64,000 nt of DNA from Chamaelirium japonicum (Eukaryota; Streptophyta; Magnoliopsida; Liliales; Melanthiaceae): positions 124,001-188,000 of the forward strand of contig CANTAL010000025.1 of NCBI GenBank assembly GCA_947650365.1. The letters are read 5' to 3'. The translations under genes and the position numbers were made by a program. This document shows positions 1 through 13,239 of the stretch, piece by piece. Within the stretch, counting starts at the first letter, position 1; every line of letters begins with the position of its first letter. The notes beneath the pieces were generated by a model that was not told the origin of the DNA, did no database searches, and was given only the letters and a program-made list of their open reading frames with translations.

Positions 1-124
1 GGTCATATGTTATTTATAGGGTAAGCTTACTTAGGGCCAAAGCAATCTATGGGAAACCCTAATCCACGGGAGAGATCCGATGGTGGACAGCTATCCGATC
101 GAACGATCTCATAACAGTTATAAT
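1..124 (-). repeat. Reverse LTR-like module fragment with U3-like edge
   Basis: Read on the minus strand, this piece carries the U3-like edge (gatcgttcgatcggatagc), the 'attagggtttcccatag' box and the TATA region (ttaccctataaataacat). It is cut by the window start. The inner boundary passes straight into the AT-rich island that follows. The same boundary recurs near 9,900, 17,480, 27,700, 37,150 and 62,530, so it looks like the natural upstream end of the module. No coding sequence is visible. Confidence 0.75.
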
Positions 125-470
125 GTTTTAATTTTTTTTTTAAAAAATATAAATTATTTCTAAAGCAAAAAATTCGGGTGTGCCTCATCTTACTTCTTTA
201 CTTCCTATTATTTAATTTATTTATTATTTAATAAATCAAATAGTTAAATAATTAAATAATTAAATAAATATTTAGTAATCTATATAATTAAATAATTAAA
301 ACTTTTTAAATAATTTATTTATCATTTAAATATTAAAATAAATAAATATTTATTTGATTATTTAAAAAATATTATTTATTTAAAAAAATATTTTATTATT
401 TATATATTCAAATAATTAACTATTTATTTAAATAATAAGTAAATAGTTATTAAATTTAAATTTTTTAATA
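125..470. repeat. AT-rich island 1
   Basis: Almost pure A and T after a short mixed leader (aattcgggtgtgcctcatct, then a ttctttacttcctatt box). The leader recurs next to the islands at about 9,820, 17,390, 27,620, 37,215 and 62,595, so this is a member of a repeat family and not simple low-complexity drift. No ORF, no RNA gene. Confidence 0.75.
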
Positions 471-2451
471 AAGAAGAGAGAAGATAACGGAGAGATAAAC
501 GAAGAGAGAAGAAGTCTTGATACAGTCCATTGGCGTCGGGTATATGTGTAAAGTAAGAAGGAATCTAAATTTAAAAATTCCACTTCTCAATAATATAATT
601 AAATCTCTCTGTTCGCTTCTCTCTTCTCCCATAGATTAGAGTTTCCCACAGATTGCTTAGGCCCTAGGTAAGCTTATCCTATAAATAATATATGACCCCT
701 TTTGGGTGGGGCACGTTTAATGGCTCTACTCCATACTCTCAATAATATAATTAAATCTCTCTGTTCTCTTTTCACTTCTCCCATAGATTAGGGTTTCCCA
801 TATATTGCTTAGGACCTAAGTAAACATACCCTATGAATAATATACAAACCGATTAGGGTGTGGCACATTTGACGGCTTTGTCTTTCTTGCATCTCACAAC
901 ACGTTATTAGCACGAACATGTCGAGCCCAGCCGACTAGTAAAAAGAAAACAGAGAGAGAAATGAAGATAGAAGAGAGAGAAGAAGAGAGAAGAGAATGGA
1001 GATATAAACGAAGAGATAAGTAAGTAGAAGTCCTGCTCCAGTCCATTGGCCACGGGTATAGGTGTGAAGTAAGAAGGAATCTAAATTCCAAAACTCCACT
1101 TCCTAATATTTATATGACCCCATTAGGGTGGGGCACGTTTGATGGATCTCTCTTTCTCCCATCTCATAACACGTTATCAGCATGAACATATCGATCGCAA
1201 CGGACTAGTCATAAGAAAACGGAGAGAGAAATTAATACAGAAGTGGCGTTTTGGAATTTAGATTCCTTCTTACTTCACACCTATACCCGTAGCCAATGGA
1301 CTGTAGCAGAACTTCTTCTTTCTTCTCTCTTTATTTATCTTTCCGTGCTCTAGTCCATTGCCCACGGGTATAGATGTGAAATAAGATGGATGGCTATCCA
1401 CCGTCGTATCTCTCCCATGGATTAGGGTTTCCTATAGATTGCATAGGCTCTAAGTATGCTTACCCGATAAATAATATGCAACCCCTTTAGGGTAAGGCAT
1501 ATTTGATGGCTCTCTCTTTCTTCCATCTCATAATACATCATCAGCACGAATATATCGAGCCCAGCCGACCAGTCACAAGAAAACGGAGAGAGAAACAAAG
1601 ACAAAAGAGAGAGAAGAAGAGAGAAGAAAACGGAGAGATAAACGAAAGGAGATAAGAAAAGAAGTCCTGCTCCAGTCCATTGGCCACGGGTATAGGTGTG
1701 AAGTAAGAAGGAATCTAAATTCCAAAACTCCACAAAAGAGAGAGAAGAAGAGAGAAGAGATTTCCCGTAGATTGTTTAGGCCCTAAGTAAGCTTACCCTA
1801 TAAATAATATACGACCCTTTTAGGGTAGGGCACGTATAACGACTCTTTCTTTCTCCCATCCCACAACATGTTCTCATCACTAATATATCGAGCCCAATCG
1901 ACCAGTCGAAAGAAAATGAAGAAAAAAATAAAGATAGAAGAGAGAAAAAAAGAGAAGAGAACGGATAGATAAACAAAGAGAAAAAAGAAAAAAAGTTCTG
2001 CTCCAGTCCATTGGCTATGGGTATAGGGTTGAAGTAAGAAGGAATCTAAATTCCAAAACTCCATAGAAGAGTGAGAAGAAGAGACAAGAGAAAATACAGA
2101 TAAATAAAGAGAGAAGAAGTCCTGCTCCAATCCATTGGCCACGGGTATAGATGTGAAGTCAGAAGTAATCTAAATTCTAAAACTCCACAGAAGAGAGAGA
2201 ATAAGAGAGAAGAAAACTGAGAGAGAAACGAAGACAAAAGAAAGAGAAGAAGAGAGAAGAGAACGGAGAGAAAAATAACGAGAGAAGAGAGAAGAAGTTC
2301 TACTCCTGTACATTCGCCACGGGTATAGCTGTCCACCATCGTGTTGTGAGTAGAGAGAAGAAGAGAGAAGAGAACTAATAGATAAACGAAGAGAGAAGTC
2401 CTGCATTAGCCCATTGGCCACGGGTGTGGGTGTGAAGTAAGAAGGAATTAT
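471..2451 (+). repeat. LTR-like module array, mainly forward
   Basis: Consecutive forward modules, with TATA boxes near 680, 830 and 1,800 and 'acacgttatcagcac'-type motifs near 900, 1,170 and 1,530. A short reverse piece lies at 1,237-1,335. An odd join near 2,325-2,350 (gggtatagctgtccacc next to gtgttgtgag) is shared with 8,939-8,965. The order of pieces from about 590 to 2,440 matches 8,120-9,085, except for about 0.88 kb present only here. Short ORFs inside are products of the purine/pyrimidine tract. Confidence 0.8.
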
Positions 2452-4924
2452 GCTGATAACGTATTATGAAATGGGAGACATTATATTATTGAGAAGTGGA
2501 GTTTTGGAATTTAGATTCCCTCTTACTTCATACCTATACCCGTCGCCAATGTACTGAAGCAGGACTTATTCTCTCTTTTATCTTCGTTTATCTCTCCGTT
2601 CTCTTCTCTCTCATGTCTTCATTTCTCTCTCCGTTTTCTTATGACTGGTCTGTTGGGCTCGATATTTTCGGGCTGATAATGTGTAGTGAGATAGGAAAAA
2701 GAGAGAGCCGTTAAACGTGCCCCATCCTAAAGGGGTCATATAAATATTGAGAAGTGGAGTTTTTGAATTTAGATTCCTTCTTACTTCACACCTATACCCG
2801 TGGTGATTTGATTGGAGCAGGACTTCTTCTCTCTTTTCCCTTAATTGTTTATCTCTTCGTTCTCTTCTCTCTTTTTCTCTCTTCTCACACGGGTATTGGT
2901 GTGAAGTACGAAGGAATCTAAATTCCAAAACTCAATAGAAGAGAAAGAATAAGAGAGAAAAGAATAAAGAGAAATGAAGAGAGAAAAGAGAAGAAGTCAT
3001 GCTCCAATCCCTTCGCCACGAATATAGGTGTAAAGTAAGAAGGAATCTAAATTCAAAAACTTTACATCCCAATATTTATACGACCCCTTTAGGGTGGGGC
3101 ACATTTGACGGCTTTCTCTTTCACCCATCTCACAACACGTTATTAGCACAAACATGTCGAGCCCAGCCGACGAGTCATAAGAAAACAAAGAAAGAAACGA
3201 ATACAAAAGTAGAGTTTTGGAATTTAGATTCCTTCCTACTTCACATAATTAGTCGTAGCCAATGGACTGGATCAAGACTTCTTCCTTGTTCTCTCTTTAT
3301 TTATTTCTCCGTGCTCCTATCCATTGGCCACAGGTATAGGTGTGAAGTAAAAAGAATGGCTGTCCACCATCGAATGTCTCCTTTCTCTTCTCTCTTCTTT
3401 TCTCTCTTCTATCTTCGTTTCTCTTTCTGTTTTCTTGTGACTGGTCGGGTGGGCTCAACATGTTCGTGCTGATAACGTGTTATGAGAAGGAAGAAAGAGA
3501 GAGTCGTCAAACATGCCCCACCCTAAAGGGGTCGAATATTATTTTTAGGATAAGCTTACTTATGGCCTAAGCAATCTATGGGAAACCCTAATCTATGGGA
3601 GAGAAGAGAAGAGAACAGAGAGATTTAATTATATTATTTAGTAGTGGAGTTTTGGAATTTAGATTCCTTCTTACTTCATACCTACACCCGTGTCGAATGG
3701 ACTGGAGTAGGACTTCTTCTCTTTCTCTCTTCGTTTATTTCTCCATTCTCTTCTCTCTTCTTCTCTCTTCTCACACGTGTATAGGTGTATAGTAAAAAGG
3801 AATCTAAATTCCAAAACTCTCTAGAATAGAGAGAAGAAGAGAGAAGAGAATAGAGAGATAAATGAAGAGAGAAAAAGTTCTGCTCTAATCCATTGGTCAC
3901 GGATATAGGTGTGAAGTAAGACAGAATCTAAATTCCAAAACTCCACTTCTCAATATTTATACGACCGCTTTAGGGTGGGGCACGTTTGACGACTCTATCT
4001 TTCTTTCTCTTCTATCTTTGTTTCTCTCTCTATTTTTTTATGATTGGTCGGCTGGGCTCGATATGTTCATGCTGATAATGTGTTGTTAGATAGGAGAAAG
4101 AGAAAGCAGTCAAATGTGCCCCACCCTAAAGGGGTCATATAGTATTTATTGGATAAACTTACTTAGGGCCTAAGCAATCTATGGAAAACCCTATTCCATG
4201 GGAGAAGAAAGAAGAGAACGGAGAGATTTAATTATATTATGGAGAAGTAGATTTTTGGAATTTAGATTCCTTCTTACTTCACATCTATACTCGTGGCCAA
4301 TGGACTGGAGCGGGACTTGTTCTCTCTTCTCTCATTGTTTATCTCTCTGTTCTCTTCTCTCTTTTTCTCTCTGTTCTGTCTTTGTTTCACTCTCCGTTTT
4401 CTTATGACTGGTCGGCTAGGCTAGACATGTTCGTGCTGATAATGTGTTGTGAGATGGGAGAAAGAGAGAGCCGTCGAACGTGCCTTGCCCTAAAAGGGTC
4501 ATAAATATTGAGAAGTGGAGTTTTGGAATTTAGATTCCTTCCTACTTCACACCTATATCCCTAGCCAATAGATTGGAGCATGTCTTCTTCTCTCTAAATA
4601 TTCATCCGATCGTTAAACTCCACTTCACAAGAAAACAGAGAGAGAAATGAAGACAAAAGAGAGAGAAGAAAAGAGAAAAGAATAGAAAGATAAACGAAGA
4701 GAGAAAAGAGAAGAACTTCTGCTCCAGTCCATTGGCCACGGGTATAGGTGTGAAGTAAGAAGGAATCTAAATTCCAAAACTCTGCAAAAGAGAGAGAAGA
4801 GAATGGAGAGATAAATGAAGATACTATTGAGAAGTTGAATTTTGGAATTTAGATTCCTTCTTACTTCACACCTATACCCGTGGGGAATGGACTGGAGAAG
4901 GACTTCTTCTCTCTTCTCTCTCAA
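2452..4924. repeat. LTR-like module array, mixed orientation
   Basis: Orientation switches repeatedly: reverse 2,452-2,870, forward 2,880-3,200, reverse 3,205-3,310, a short forward piece, reverse 3,375-3,775, forward 3,770-3,995, reverse 4,000-4,600, forward 4,630-4,830, then reverse. The second half is collinear with 11.8-13.2 kb. Shared private features include 'gagaaggaagaaag' at 3,484 against 'gagaagggagaaag' at 11,914, and the 'cttctcacacg' join near 3,768 against 12,183. No gene is seen. Confidence 0.8.
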
Positions 4925-5064
4925 TATTTATTTAATTAGTTTACTTTATATTATTTATATTAAAAAATAATTAAATTAGTAGATAATTAAATAATTAAAA
5001 AAATTAATTATTTTACTAAAAACTTAATTATTAAATTATTTAAATTATTAAATAATTTAAATGA
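4925..5064. repeat. Short AT-rich stretch
   Basis: About 140 bp of nearly pure A+T between a reverse module end (ctctcttctctctcaatatt) and a forward purine tract. A matching stretch with the same borders lies at about 13,240-13,385. A related one, inverted relative to 37,575-37,710, lies at 27,170-27,295. Nothing coding. Confidence 0.65.
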
Positions 5065-5160
5065 AGACAGAAGATAGAGAAGAGAGAAGAAGTCCAGCTC
5101 CAGTCCATTCTCGACGGGTATAGGTATAATGTAAGAAGAAATCTAAATTCCAAAACTCCA

Positions 5161-5310
5161 CTTCTCAATAGTATCATCTCAACATTATTTTGATTATCAT
5201 AGTAAATTTTCTTCTCTCTTTGTTTTAATTAAATGATTAATTTAATTAAAAAAATTATAGTAATATTACTATGATAATCATAATAACGTTGGGATGATAC
5301 TATTGAGAAG
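5161..5310. repeat. Fold-back hairpin element (150 bp)
   Basis: The outer 45 bp at 5,161-5,205 and 5,266-5,310 are inverted copies of each other with only a few mismatches. They begin and end with cttctcaatagtatcatc / gatgatactattgagaag. The loop is AT-rich. The same terminal sequence borders the large AT islands on one side, so this is either a MITE-like fold-back or two island ends joined head to head. No target-site duplication is obvious. Confidence 0.8.
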
Positions 5311-7940
5311 TGGAGTTTTGGAATTTAGATTCCTTCTTACTTTACACCTATACCCGTGGCCATTGGACTTGAGTAGGATTTCTTTTCGCTTCGTTTATTT
5401 CTCTGTTTTCTTCTCTCTTCTCTCTTCTTCTCTCTCTTCTGTCTTCGTTTCTCTCTCCGTTTTCTTGTGACTAGTCGGCTGGGCTCGATATATTCGTGCT
5501 GATAAGATATTATGAGATGGAAGAAAGTAAGAACCGTCAAATGTCCCCCACCCTAAAGGGGTCGTATATTATTTATAGGGTAAGCTTACTTAGCGACTAA
5601 GCAATCTATGAAAAACCCTAATACATGGGAGAAGAGAGAAGAGAACAGAGATATTTAATTATATTATTGAGAAGTGGAGTTTAAGAATTTAGATTCCTTC
5701 TTACTTTACACCTATACCCGTGGCTAATGGACTAGAACATGACTTCTTCTCTCTTCTATCATCGTTTATCTCTTCGTTCTCTTCTTTTTTCTTCTCTCTT
5801 TTTGTTTCTCTCTCTATTTTCTTGTGACTAGTCGGCTGGGCTCGACATGTTCGTGCAGATAACGCGTTGTGAGATGAGAGAAGAAGAAAGAAGAGAACAG
5901 AGAGATAAACGAAGAGGGAAGAGAGAAGAACTCATGTTCCCGTCTATTCGCCACGGGTATATGTATAAAGTAAAAGGAAATCTAAATTCCAAAACTCTAC
6001 TTCTTAAAATTTATACGACCCCTTTAGGGTGGGGCATGTTTGATTGCTCTCTCTTTCTCCCATCTCACAACACATTATTAGCATGAATATGTCGAACCTA
6101 GCCGATCAGTCACAAGAAAACGGAGAGAGAAATATTGATAGAAAAGAGAAGAAGAGAGAAAAGAACAGAGAGATAAATGAAGAAAGAAGATAAGTCCTGC
6201 TCCAATCCATTGGCCACGGGTACAGGTGAGAAGTAAGAAGAAATATAAATTCTAAAACTCTATTTCTAAATAACATAATTAAATCTCTCCGTTCTCTTCT
6301 CTTTTCTTCCATGGATTAGGATTTCCCACAGATTGCTTAGGCGCTAAGTAAGCTTACCCGATAAATAATATACGACCCCTTTAGGGTGGGGCACATTTGA
6401 CAGCTCTCTCTTTCTACCATCTCATAACACTTTATCAGCTCGAACTTGTCGAGACCAGCCGATCAGTTGCAAGTAAACAGAGAGAGAAACGAAGACAGAA
6501 GAGAGAGAAGAAGAGAGAAGAGAATGAAGAGATAAATGAAGACAAAAGAGAAAAGAAGTCCAGCTCTAGTCCATTAGCCACGGGTATAGGTGTGAAGTTA
6601 GAAGAAATCTAAATTAAAAAACACTATATTTGTCTTTGTTTCTCTCTCCTTTTTCTTGTGACTGGTCGGCTAGGCTCGACATGTTCGTACTGATAATGTG
6701 TTGGGAGAAGAAAGAAGAGAATTGAGAGATAAACGAAGAGAGAATAAGTCCTGCTCTAATCCATTCGCTATGGTTATAGGTATGAAGTAAGAAGGAATCT
6801 ATATTCCAAAACTCCACTTCTTAATAATATAATTAAATCTCTTCGTTCTCTTTCTCCCATCTCATAGCACATTATTAGTACGAACATGTCGAGCCTAGCC
6901 GACTAGTCATAAGAAAACGACGAGAGAAACGAAGACAAAGAAAAGAGAAGAAGATAAAAGAGAATGGAGAAATAAACAAAGAGAGAAAAGGGAAAAATTC
7001 CTACTCCAGTCCATTGGCCTCGGGTATAGGTGTGAAGTAAAAAGGAATCTAAATTTGAAAACTCCACTTTTCAATATTTATACGATCCCTTTAGGGTGGG
7101 GCATATTTAATGGCTCTCCCATTCTCCCATCTCACAACACGTTATCAATATGAACATGTCAAGCCCAACCGACCAGTCATAAGAAAACAGAGAGAGAAAC
7201 GAAGACCGAAGAGAGAGAAGAAGAGAGAGGAGAACAGAGAGATAAACAAAGAGAGAAGAGAGAAGAAGTCCTACTCCATTCCATTGGCAAGAAAACAGAG
7301 AGAGAAATAAAGACAGAAGTAGAGTTTTAGAATATAGATTCCTTCTTACTTTATACCTATACCCGTGGCCAATGGACTGGGCAAGACTTCTTCTCTCTTC
7401 TCTCTTCGTTTATCTCTCTATTCCCTTCTCTCTTCTTCTATCTCTTCTGTCTTCGTTTCTCTCTCCGTTTTGTTACGACTGGTCGGCTGGGCTCGACATG
7501 TTTGTGCTGGTAACGTGTTATGAGATGGGAGAAAGAAAGAGCCATCAAATGTGCCCCACCCTAAAGGGGTCGTATATTATGTATAGGGTAGGCTAACTTA
7601 GAGCCTAAGCAATCTATGAGAAACTTTAATCCATGGGAGAAGAGAGAAGAGAATGAATAGATTTAATTATATTATTGATAAGTAGAGTTTTGGAATTTAA
7701 ATTTTTTCTTACTTCACACCTATACCCGTGGCCAATGGACTAGAACATGACTTCTTCTCTCTTCTCTCTTCTCTCTTCATTTATCTCTCCGTTCTCTTCT
7801 CTCTAATTCTCTCTCTTCTGTCTTCCTTTCTCTATCCGTTTTCTTGTGACTGGTCGGTTGGGCTCGACATGTTCGTGCTGATAACGTATTATAAGATGGG
7901 AGACTTGAAGAACCGTCAAATATGCACCAAAACTCTACTT
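5311..7940. repeat. LTR-like module array, mixed orientation
   Basis: Reverse to about 5,875, forward 5,880-6,630, a short reverse piece to 6,705, forward to 7,320, reverse to 7,935. The switch at about 5,870-5,885 (gttgtgag joined to agagaagaag) and the one at about 7,315 (acagaag joined to tagagtttt) are the two recurrent inversion junctions of this window. TATA boxes of forward units lie near 6,360. Confidence 0.8.
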
Positions 7941-8119
7941 CTTATTAGTTTCATCTCAACGTTATTATGATTATCATAATAATGTTACTAAATCATTAGG
8001 GATTAGTGTTTCCCTCCGTTCTCTTCTAGTATCATCTCAACGTGCAACATAGTAACATTATTATGATTATCATAGTATCATCTCAACCTAAGTTTTTAAA
8101 TTAAATTAATTATTAAATT
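7941..8119. repeat. Scrambled fold-back or island-end fragments
   Basis: Three incomplete copies of the island terminus (tatcatctcaacgt, attatgattatcatag) lie close together around 7,955, 8,030 and 8,075, with module scraps (agggattagtgtttccctcc) between them. This looks like rearranged hairpin ends. No ORF. Confidence 0.6.
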
Positions 8120-9086
8120 AAATCTCTTCGTTCTCTTCTCTCTTCTCCCATAGATTACGTTTTCCATAATTGCTTAGACACTAAGTAAGTTTACCCTATA
8201 AATAATATACGACCCCTTTAGGGTGGGGCACGTTTGATGGCTCTATTCCACTTCTCAATAATATAATTAAATATCTCTGTTCTCTTCTCTCATATCCCAT
8301 GGATTAGTGTTACCTATAGATTACTTAAGACCTAAGTAAGAATACCCTATGAATAATATACGACCCCTTTAGGGCGGGGCACGTTTGACAGCTCTCTCTT
8401 TCTCTTATCTCATAACATATTATCAAAACAAACATATCGAGCCTAGTCGACCAGTCACAAGAAAACGGAGAGAAAGAAACAAAGACAGAAAAGAGAGAAG
8501 AAGAGAGAAGAGAACATTAAGATAAATGAAGAGAGAAGACCAATCGACCAGTCGCAAAAAAACGAAGAGAAAAATAAAGATAGAAGAGAGAAGAAACGAG
8601 AAGAGAATGGAGAGATAAACAAAAAAAGAACAGAGAAGAAGTCCTGCTCCAGTCCATTGGCCATGGGTATAGGTGTTAAGTAAGATGGAATCTAAATTCC
8701 AAAACTCCACAGAAGAGAGAGAAGAAGAGACAAGAGAAAGGAAAGATAAATGAAGAGAGAAGAGAGAAAAAGTCCTACTGCAGTCCATTGGCCATGGGTA
8801 TAGGTGTGAAGTAAAAAGGAATCTAAATTCCAAAACTCCCCAGAAGAGAGAGATAAAGAGAGAAGAAAACGGAGAGAGAAATAAAAACAAAAAAGAGAGA
8901 AGAAGAGAGAAGAACTTCTTCTCCAGTCCATTCGTCACGGGTATAGCTGTCCATCATCGTGTTGTGAGTAAAAAGAATAAGAAAGAAGAGAACGGAGAGA
9001 TAAACGAAGAGAGAAGAGAAAAGAATTCCTGCTCCAGTCCATTGGACACGGGTATAGGTATGAAGTAAGAAGGAATCTAAATTCCA
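8120..9086 (+). repeat. Forward LTR-like array, duplicate of 590-2,440
   Basis: The piece order copies the left part of the window: a TATA module, a truncated module, then purine tract units. The odd tgtccatcatcgtgttgtga join near 8,950 matches that near 2,330 (offset 6,618). Upstream matches have an offset near 7,515, so about 0.88 kb differs between copies. Confidence 0.75.
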
Positions 9087-9900
9087 AAATAAATAGTTAA
9101 TTATTTGAATATATAAATAATAAAATATTTTTTCAATATCTTAATATTTTATTAAATATTTTAATAAAGATTTATTTATTTTTATATTTAAATCACAAAT
9201 AAATTATATAAATAATTTAATTATATACTGTAAAGTAAGAAGGAATCTATATTCCAAAACTCTACTTCTCAATATAATCATCTCAATGTTATTCTGATTA
9301 TTATAGTCATATTACTAATTTTTTTTTAATTATTATATAATTTAAAAATTTAAGTTTTAGTAAAATAATTTATTGATTTAATTATTTCATTATCGAGTTA
9401 TTTATTTAAATTTGTTATTTTAGTTATTTATTATTATTATATTATTTTATAATTCAATTAGGTAACTATTTAGTAATTTAAATTATTAAATATAGAAATA
9501 CTGATTTAATTATATAATTACTTTATTAATTCATTTTATTAGTTATTTATTTAATTTTTATTTTATTTTTCATTTATTAAATAATTAGTCATTCATCTAA
9601 ATATTAAAAAACTTATTTAGAGAAGAAATATATTAAAAAGATTATTTATATAATAAATAAATAATTTAATTATGAAAAGATTTTATAATTACATAATTTA
9701 ATATTTCTAAAATAAATAAATTTTTTAAATAATTTATTTATATTATTATATATAATTTCATATTTATTTAATTATTTAATTATTTTATTATTTTTTTATT
9801 AAACTAATTAAATTAACTAAATAATAGGAAGTAAAGAACGAAAATGAGGCACACTCGGATATTTTGCTTTAAAAATATTTTACATTTTTCAATAAAATAA
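9087..9900. repeat. AT-rich island 2
   Basis: Starts directly after 'aattccaaaa' of a forward module and ends at the 'aataggaagtaaagaacg' leader followed by the U3-like edge at about 9,940. Inside it shares words in the same order with other islands (for example ttaggtaactatttagtaat). No coding potential. Confidence 0.75.
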
Positions 9901-10115
9901 TTTAAAACATTATAACTGTTATGAAATCATTCGATCGGATAGCTTTCCATCATCGAATCTCTCCCAATGATTAAGATTTTCCATAGATTGCTTAGTCCCT
10001 AAGTAAGTTTACCCTATAAATAATATACAACCTCTTGAGAGTTATACTGTAGTACATTTGCCATGGGTATAGGTGTGAACTAAGAAGGAATCTAAATTCT
10101 AAAATTTCACTTCTG
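9901..10115 (+). repeat. Forward module fragment with U3-like edge
   Basis: Reads U3-like edge (atcattcgatcggatagc), TATA region near 10,010 (accctataaataatatac), then jumps to the 3' box (gccatgggtataggtgtgaa) and ends in the island terminus at about 10,115. The middle of the module is missing. Confidence 0.7.
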
Positions 10116-11090
10116 AATACTATCATCTTAATATTATTATGATTATCATAGTAATATTACTATTATTTTTTAATTAAATTAATCATTTATTTAATTATTA
10201 AATAAGTTAAATAGTTTAATAATGAAGCTTTTAGTAAAATAAATAATTTATTTATTTATTAAATTATCTAGTTATTTATTTAAATCTATTATTTTATTTA
10301 TTTATTTTTATTATATTATTAAATAATTAACTTAGGTAACTATTTAATTATTTCAATTATTTAATTAAAAAATAATAATTTAAGTATATAATTAATTTAT
10401 TAAATAATTTTCTTAGATTTTACTTTAATTATTATTTTATTTTTAAATAATTAAATATTTAATTAATTATTTAAATATTTAAACACTTATTTAGTAACAA
10501 AATATATTAAATTTATTATTTACTTAAAACAATAAATAATTTAATTATTAAAAGATTTTATAGGTAAATAAATAATAATTTAAATAAAGTATTATGTAAT
10601 TAAATAATTAAAAAATTAAATTATAAAATTATGAAATATTAATTAAAATAAATAAAAAATTAATTATTTAACTAAGTAATTAAATAAAATAATAATTTAA
10701 TAATATTTATTTATTATTTAAATAATTATATTTTATTTTAATATATAAATAATAATATATTTTTTGAAATAACTTAATATCTTTATAAATAATCAAAAAA
10801 AAATTTATTTATTTAAATTTTTAAATAATAAATATTAAAAATTTTCAAAAATTTTAATGATTTAATAATTAAATTTTAGTAAAATAATTAATTTATTTAA
10901 TAATTTAGATATTTAGTTATTTAATTAAATTTATTATTTTATATACTTATTATTATTATATTATTAAAAAATAAAATTTGGTAACTATTTAATTATTTAA
11001 ATTATTTAATAAAGAAATTATAATTTAATTATATACTTAATTTATAAATTTATTTTATTAGTTATTTCTAAAAATATATTTTATTTTGAA
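10116..11090. repeat. AT-rich island 3 (about 1 kb)
   Basis: Opens with a degraded terminus (ctgaatactatcatcttaat, attatgattatcatag) and continues as nearly pure A+T. 'ttaggtaactatttaattat' near 10,342 recurs as 'ttggtaactatttaattatt' near 10,978, so the island contains a partial internal duplication. Nothing coding. Confidence 0.7.
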
Positions 11091-13239
11091 ATTTAGATTC
11101 CTTCTTACTTCACAACTATACCCATAGCCAATCAACTAGAACATGACTTCTTCTTTCTACTCTCTTCATTTATCTCTCTGTGACCCAGTCTATTGGACAC
11201 GGGTATAGGTGTGAAATAAGAAGGATGGCAGTCCACCGTTGGATCTATCCCATGGAATAGGGTTTCCTTTAGATTGCTTTGGTCCTAAGCAAGCTTACCT
11301 TATAAATAATATACGACCTTTTTAGGGTGGGGCACGTTTAACGGCTCTCTATTTTACCCATCTCATAATATATTATCAGTATGAACATGTTGAGCCCAGC
11401 CGACTAGTCACAAGAAAATGGAGAGAGAAACGAAGACAGAAGTGGAGTTTTGAAATTTAGATTCCTTCATACTTCACACCTATACCCGTGGCGAATAGAC
11501 TGGAGCAGGACTTCTTTCTACTGCTTTTATCTCTCTGTTCTCTTTTCTCTTCTTCTCTCTCTTTTATCTTCATTTCTCTCTCCATTTTCTTATGACTGGT
11601 CGGCTGGGCTTGACAAGTTTGTACTGATAATGTGTTGTGAGATGGGAGAAAAAGAGAGCCGTCAAATGTGCCCTACCCTAAAAGGGTCGTATAAATATTA
11701 AGAAGTAGAGTTTTGGAATTTAGATTACTTCTTACTTCACACCTATACCCGTGTCCAGTGGACTAGAGCATGAGTTCTCTTCTCTCTTCATTTAACTCTC
11801 TGTTCTCTTCTATCTTTTTCTCTCTCTTTTATTATTATTTTTCTCTCCGTTTACTTGTGATTGGTCGGCTGGGCTCGATCTGTTCGTGCTGATAACGTGA
11901 TATGAGAAGGGAGAAAGAGAGAGCCATCAAACGTACCCCACCCTAAAGGGGTTGTATATTATTTATTGGGTAAGCTTACTTAGGGCCTAAACAATCTATG
12001 GGAAATCCTAATCCATGGGAGAAGAGAGAAAATAATAGAGAGATTTAATTATATTATTGAGAAGTAGAGTTTTAGAATTTAGATTCTTTCTTACTTTATA
12101 CCTATACCCGTCGTGAATGGACTGGAGCTGGACTTCTTCTTTCTTTGTTTATCTCTCTGTTGTCTTCTCTCTTCTTCGGTTTTCTCGCACGGGCATCGAT
12201 GTGAAGTAAGAAGGAATCTAAATTCCAAAACTCCACAGAATAGAGAGAAGAGAACGGAGAGATAAATGAAAAGAGAAGAGAGAAAAGAGAAGAAGTCCTG
12301 CTCCAGTCCATTGGTCACGGGTATAGGTGTGAAGTAAGAAGGAATCTAAATTCCAAAACTCCACTTCTTAATTTTTATACGACCCATTTAGGGTGAGGCA
12401 CGTTTGACGGCTCTTTCTTTCTCTAACTTCTGTCTTTATTGCTCTCTCCGTTTTCTTGTAACTGGTCGACTGGGCTCCACATATTCGTGCTGATAATGAA
12501 TTGTGAGATGGGAGAAAGAGAGAGCAGTTAAACATGCCCCACCCTAAAAGGGTCGTATATTATTTATAGGGTAAACTTACTTAGGGCCTAAGCAATCTAT
12601 AAAAACCCCTAATCAATGGGAGAAGAGAAAAGAGAACAGGGAGATTTAATTATATTATTAAGAAGTGGAGTTTTGGAATTAAGATTCCTTCTTACTTCAC
12701 ATCTATACCCGTGGTCAATGGACTGGAGCAGGACTTCTTCTCTCTTCTTTATTCGTTTATCTCTTCATTCTCTTCTCTCTTCTTCTTTCTCTTCTGTCTT
12801 TGTTTCTCTCTCTATTTTCTTGTGACTGGTCAGTTGGGCTAGACATAGTCATGCTAATAACGTATTGTGAGACGGGAGAAAGAGAGAGCCGTCAAACTTG
12901 CCCCACTATTAAGGGGTAGTATAAATTTTAAGAAGTAGAGTTTTGGAATTTAGATTCCCTTTTACTTCACACCTATACCCTTGGATAATGGACTGGAACT
13001 GGACTTCGAAGTGAGAAAAGAAAAGAAGTCCTGCTCCAGTCCATTGGCCACGGGTATAGGTGTGAAGTAAAAAGGAATCTAAATTCCAAAACTCTAAAGA
13101 ACAGATATAAGAAGAGAGAAGAGAATGGAAAGATAAATAAAGATACTATAGAGAAGTGGAGTTTTGGAATCTAGATTCCTTCTTACTTCACACCTATACC
13201 CGTGGCGAATGGACTTGAGAAAAACTTCTTCTCTCTTCT
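11091..13239. repeat. LTR-like module array, mixed orientation
   Basis: Reverse to 11,185, forward to 11,443, reverse to about 12,190, forward to 12,425, reverse to 13,010, forward to 13,145, then reverse. The short reverse-to-forward join with 'atggcagtccaccgttgg' near 11,225 has siblings near 1,390 and 3,357. From about 11,830 this is copy 2 of duplication A. Confidence 0.8.

Larger units (their letters stand above)
3380..6690 (+). repeat. Direct segmental duplication A, copy 1 (partner 11,830-15,035)
   Basis: The order and orientation of modules, the short AT stretch, the fold-back at 5,161 and even small variants (for example 'gggtacaggtgagaagtaag' near 6,217 against 'gggtacaggtaagaagtaag' near 14,560) recur about 8.32 kb to the right. 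Divergence is clearly higher than in the 25.4-kb duplication, so this event is older. Boundaries are approximate. Confidence 0.75.
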
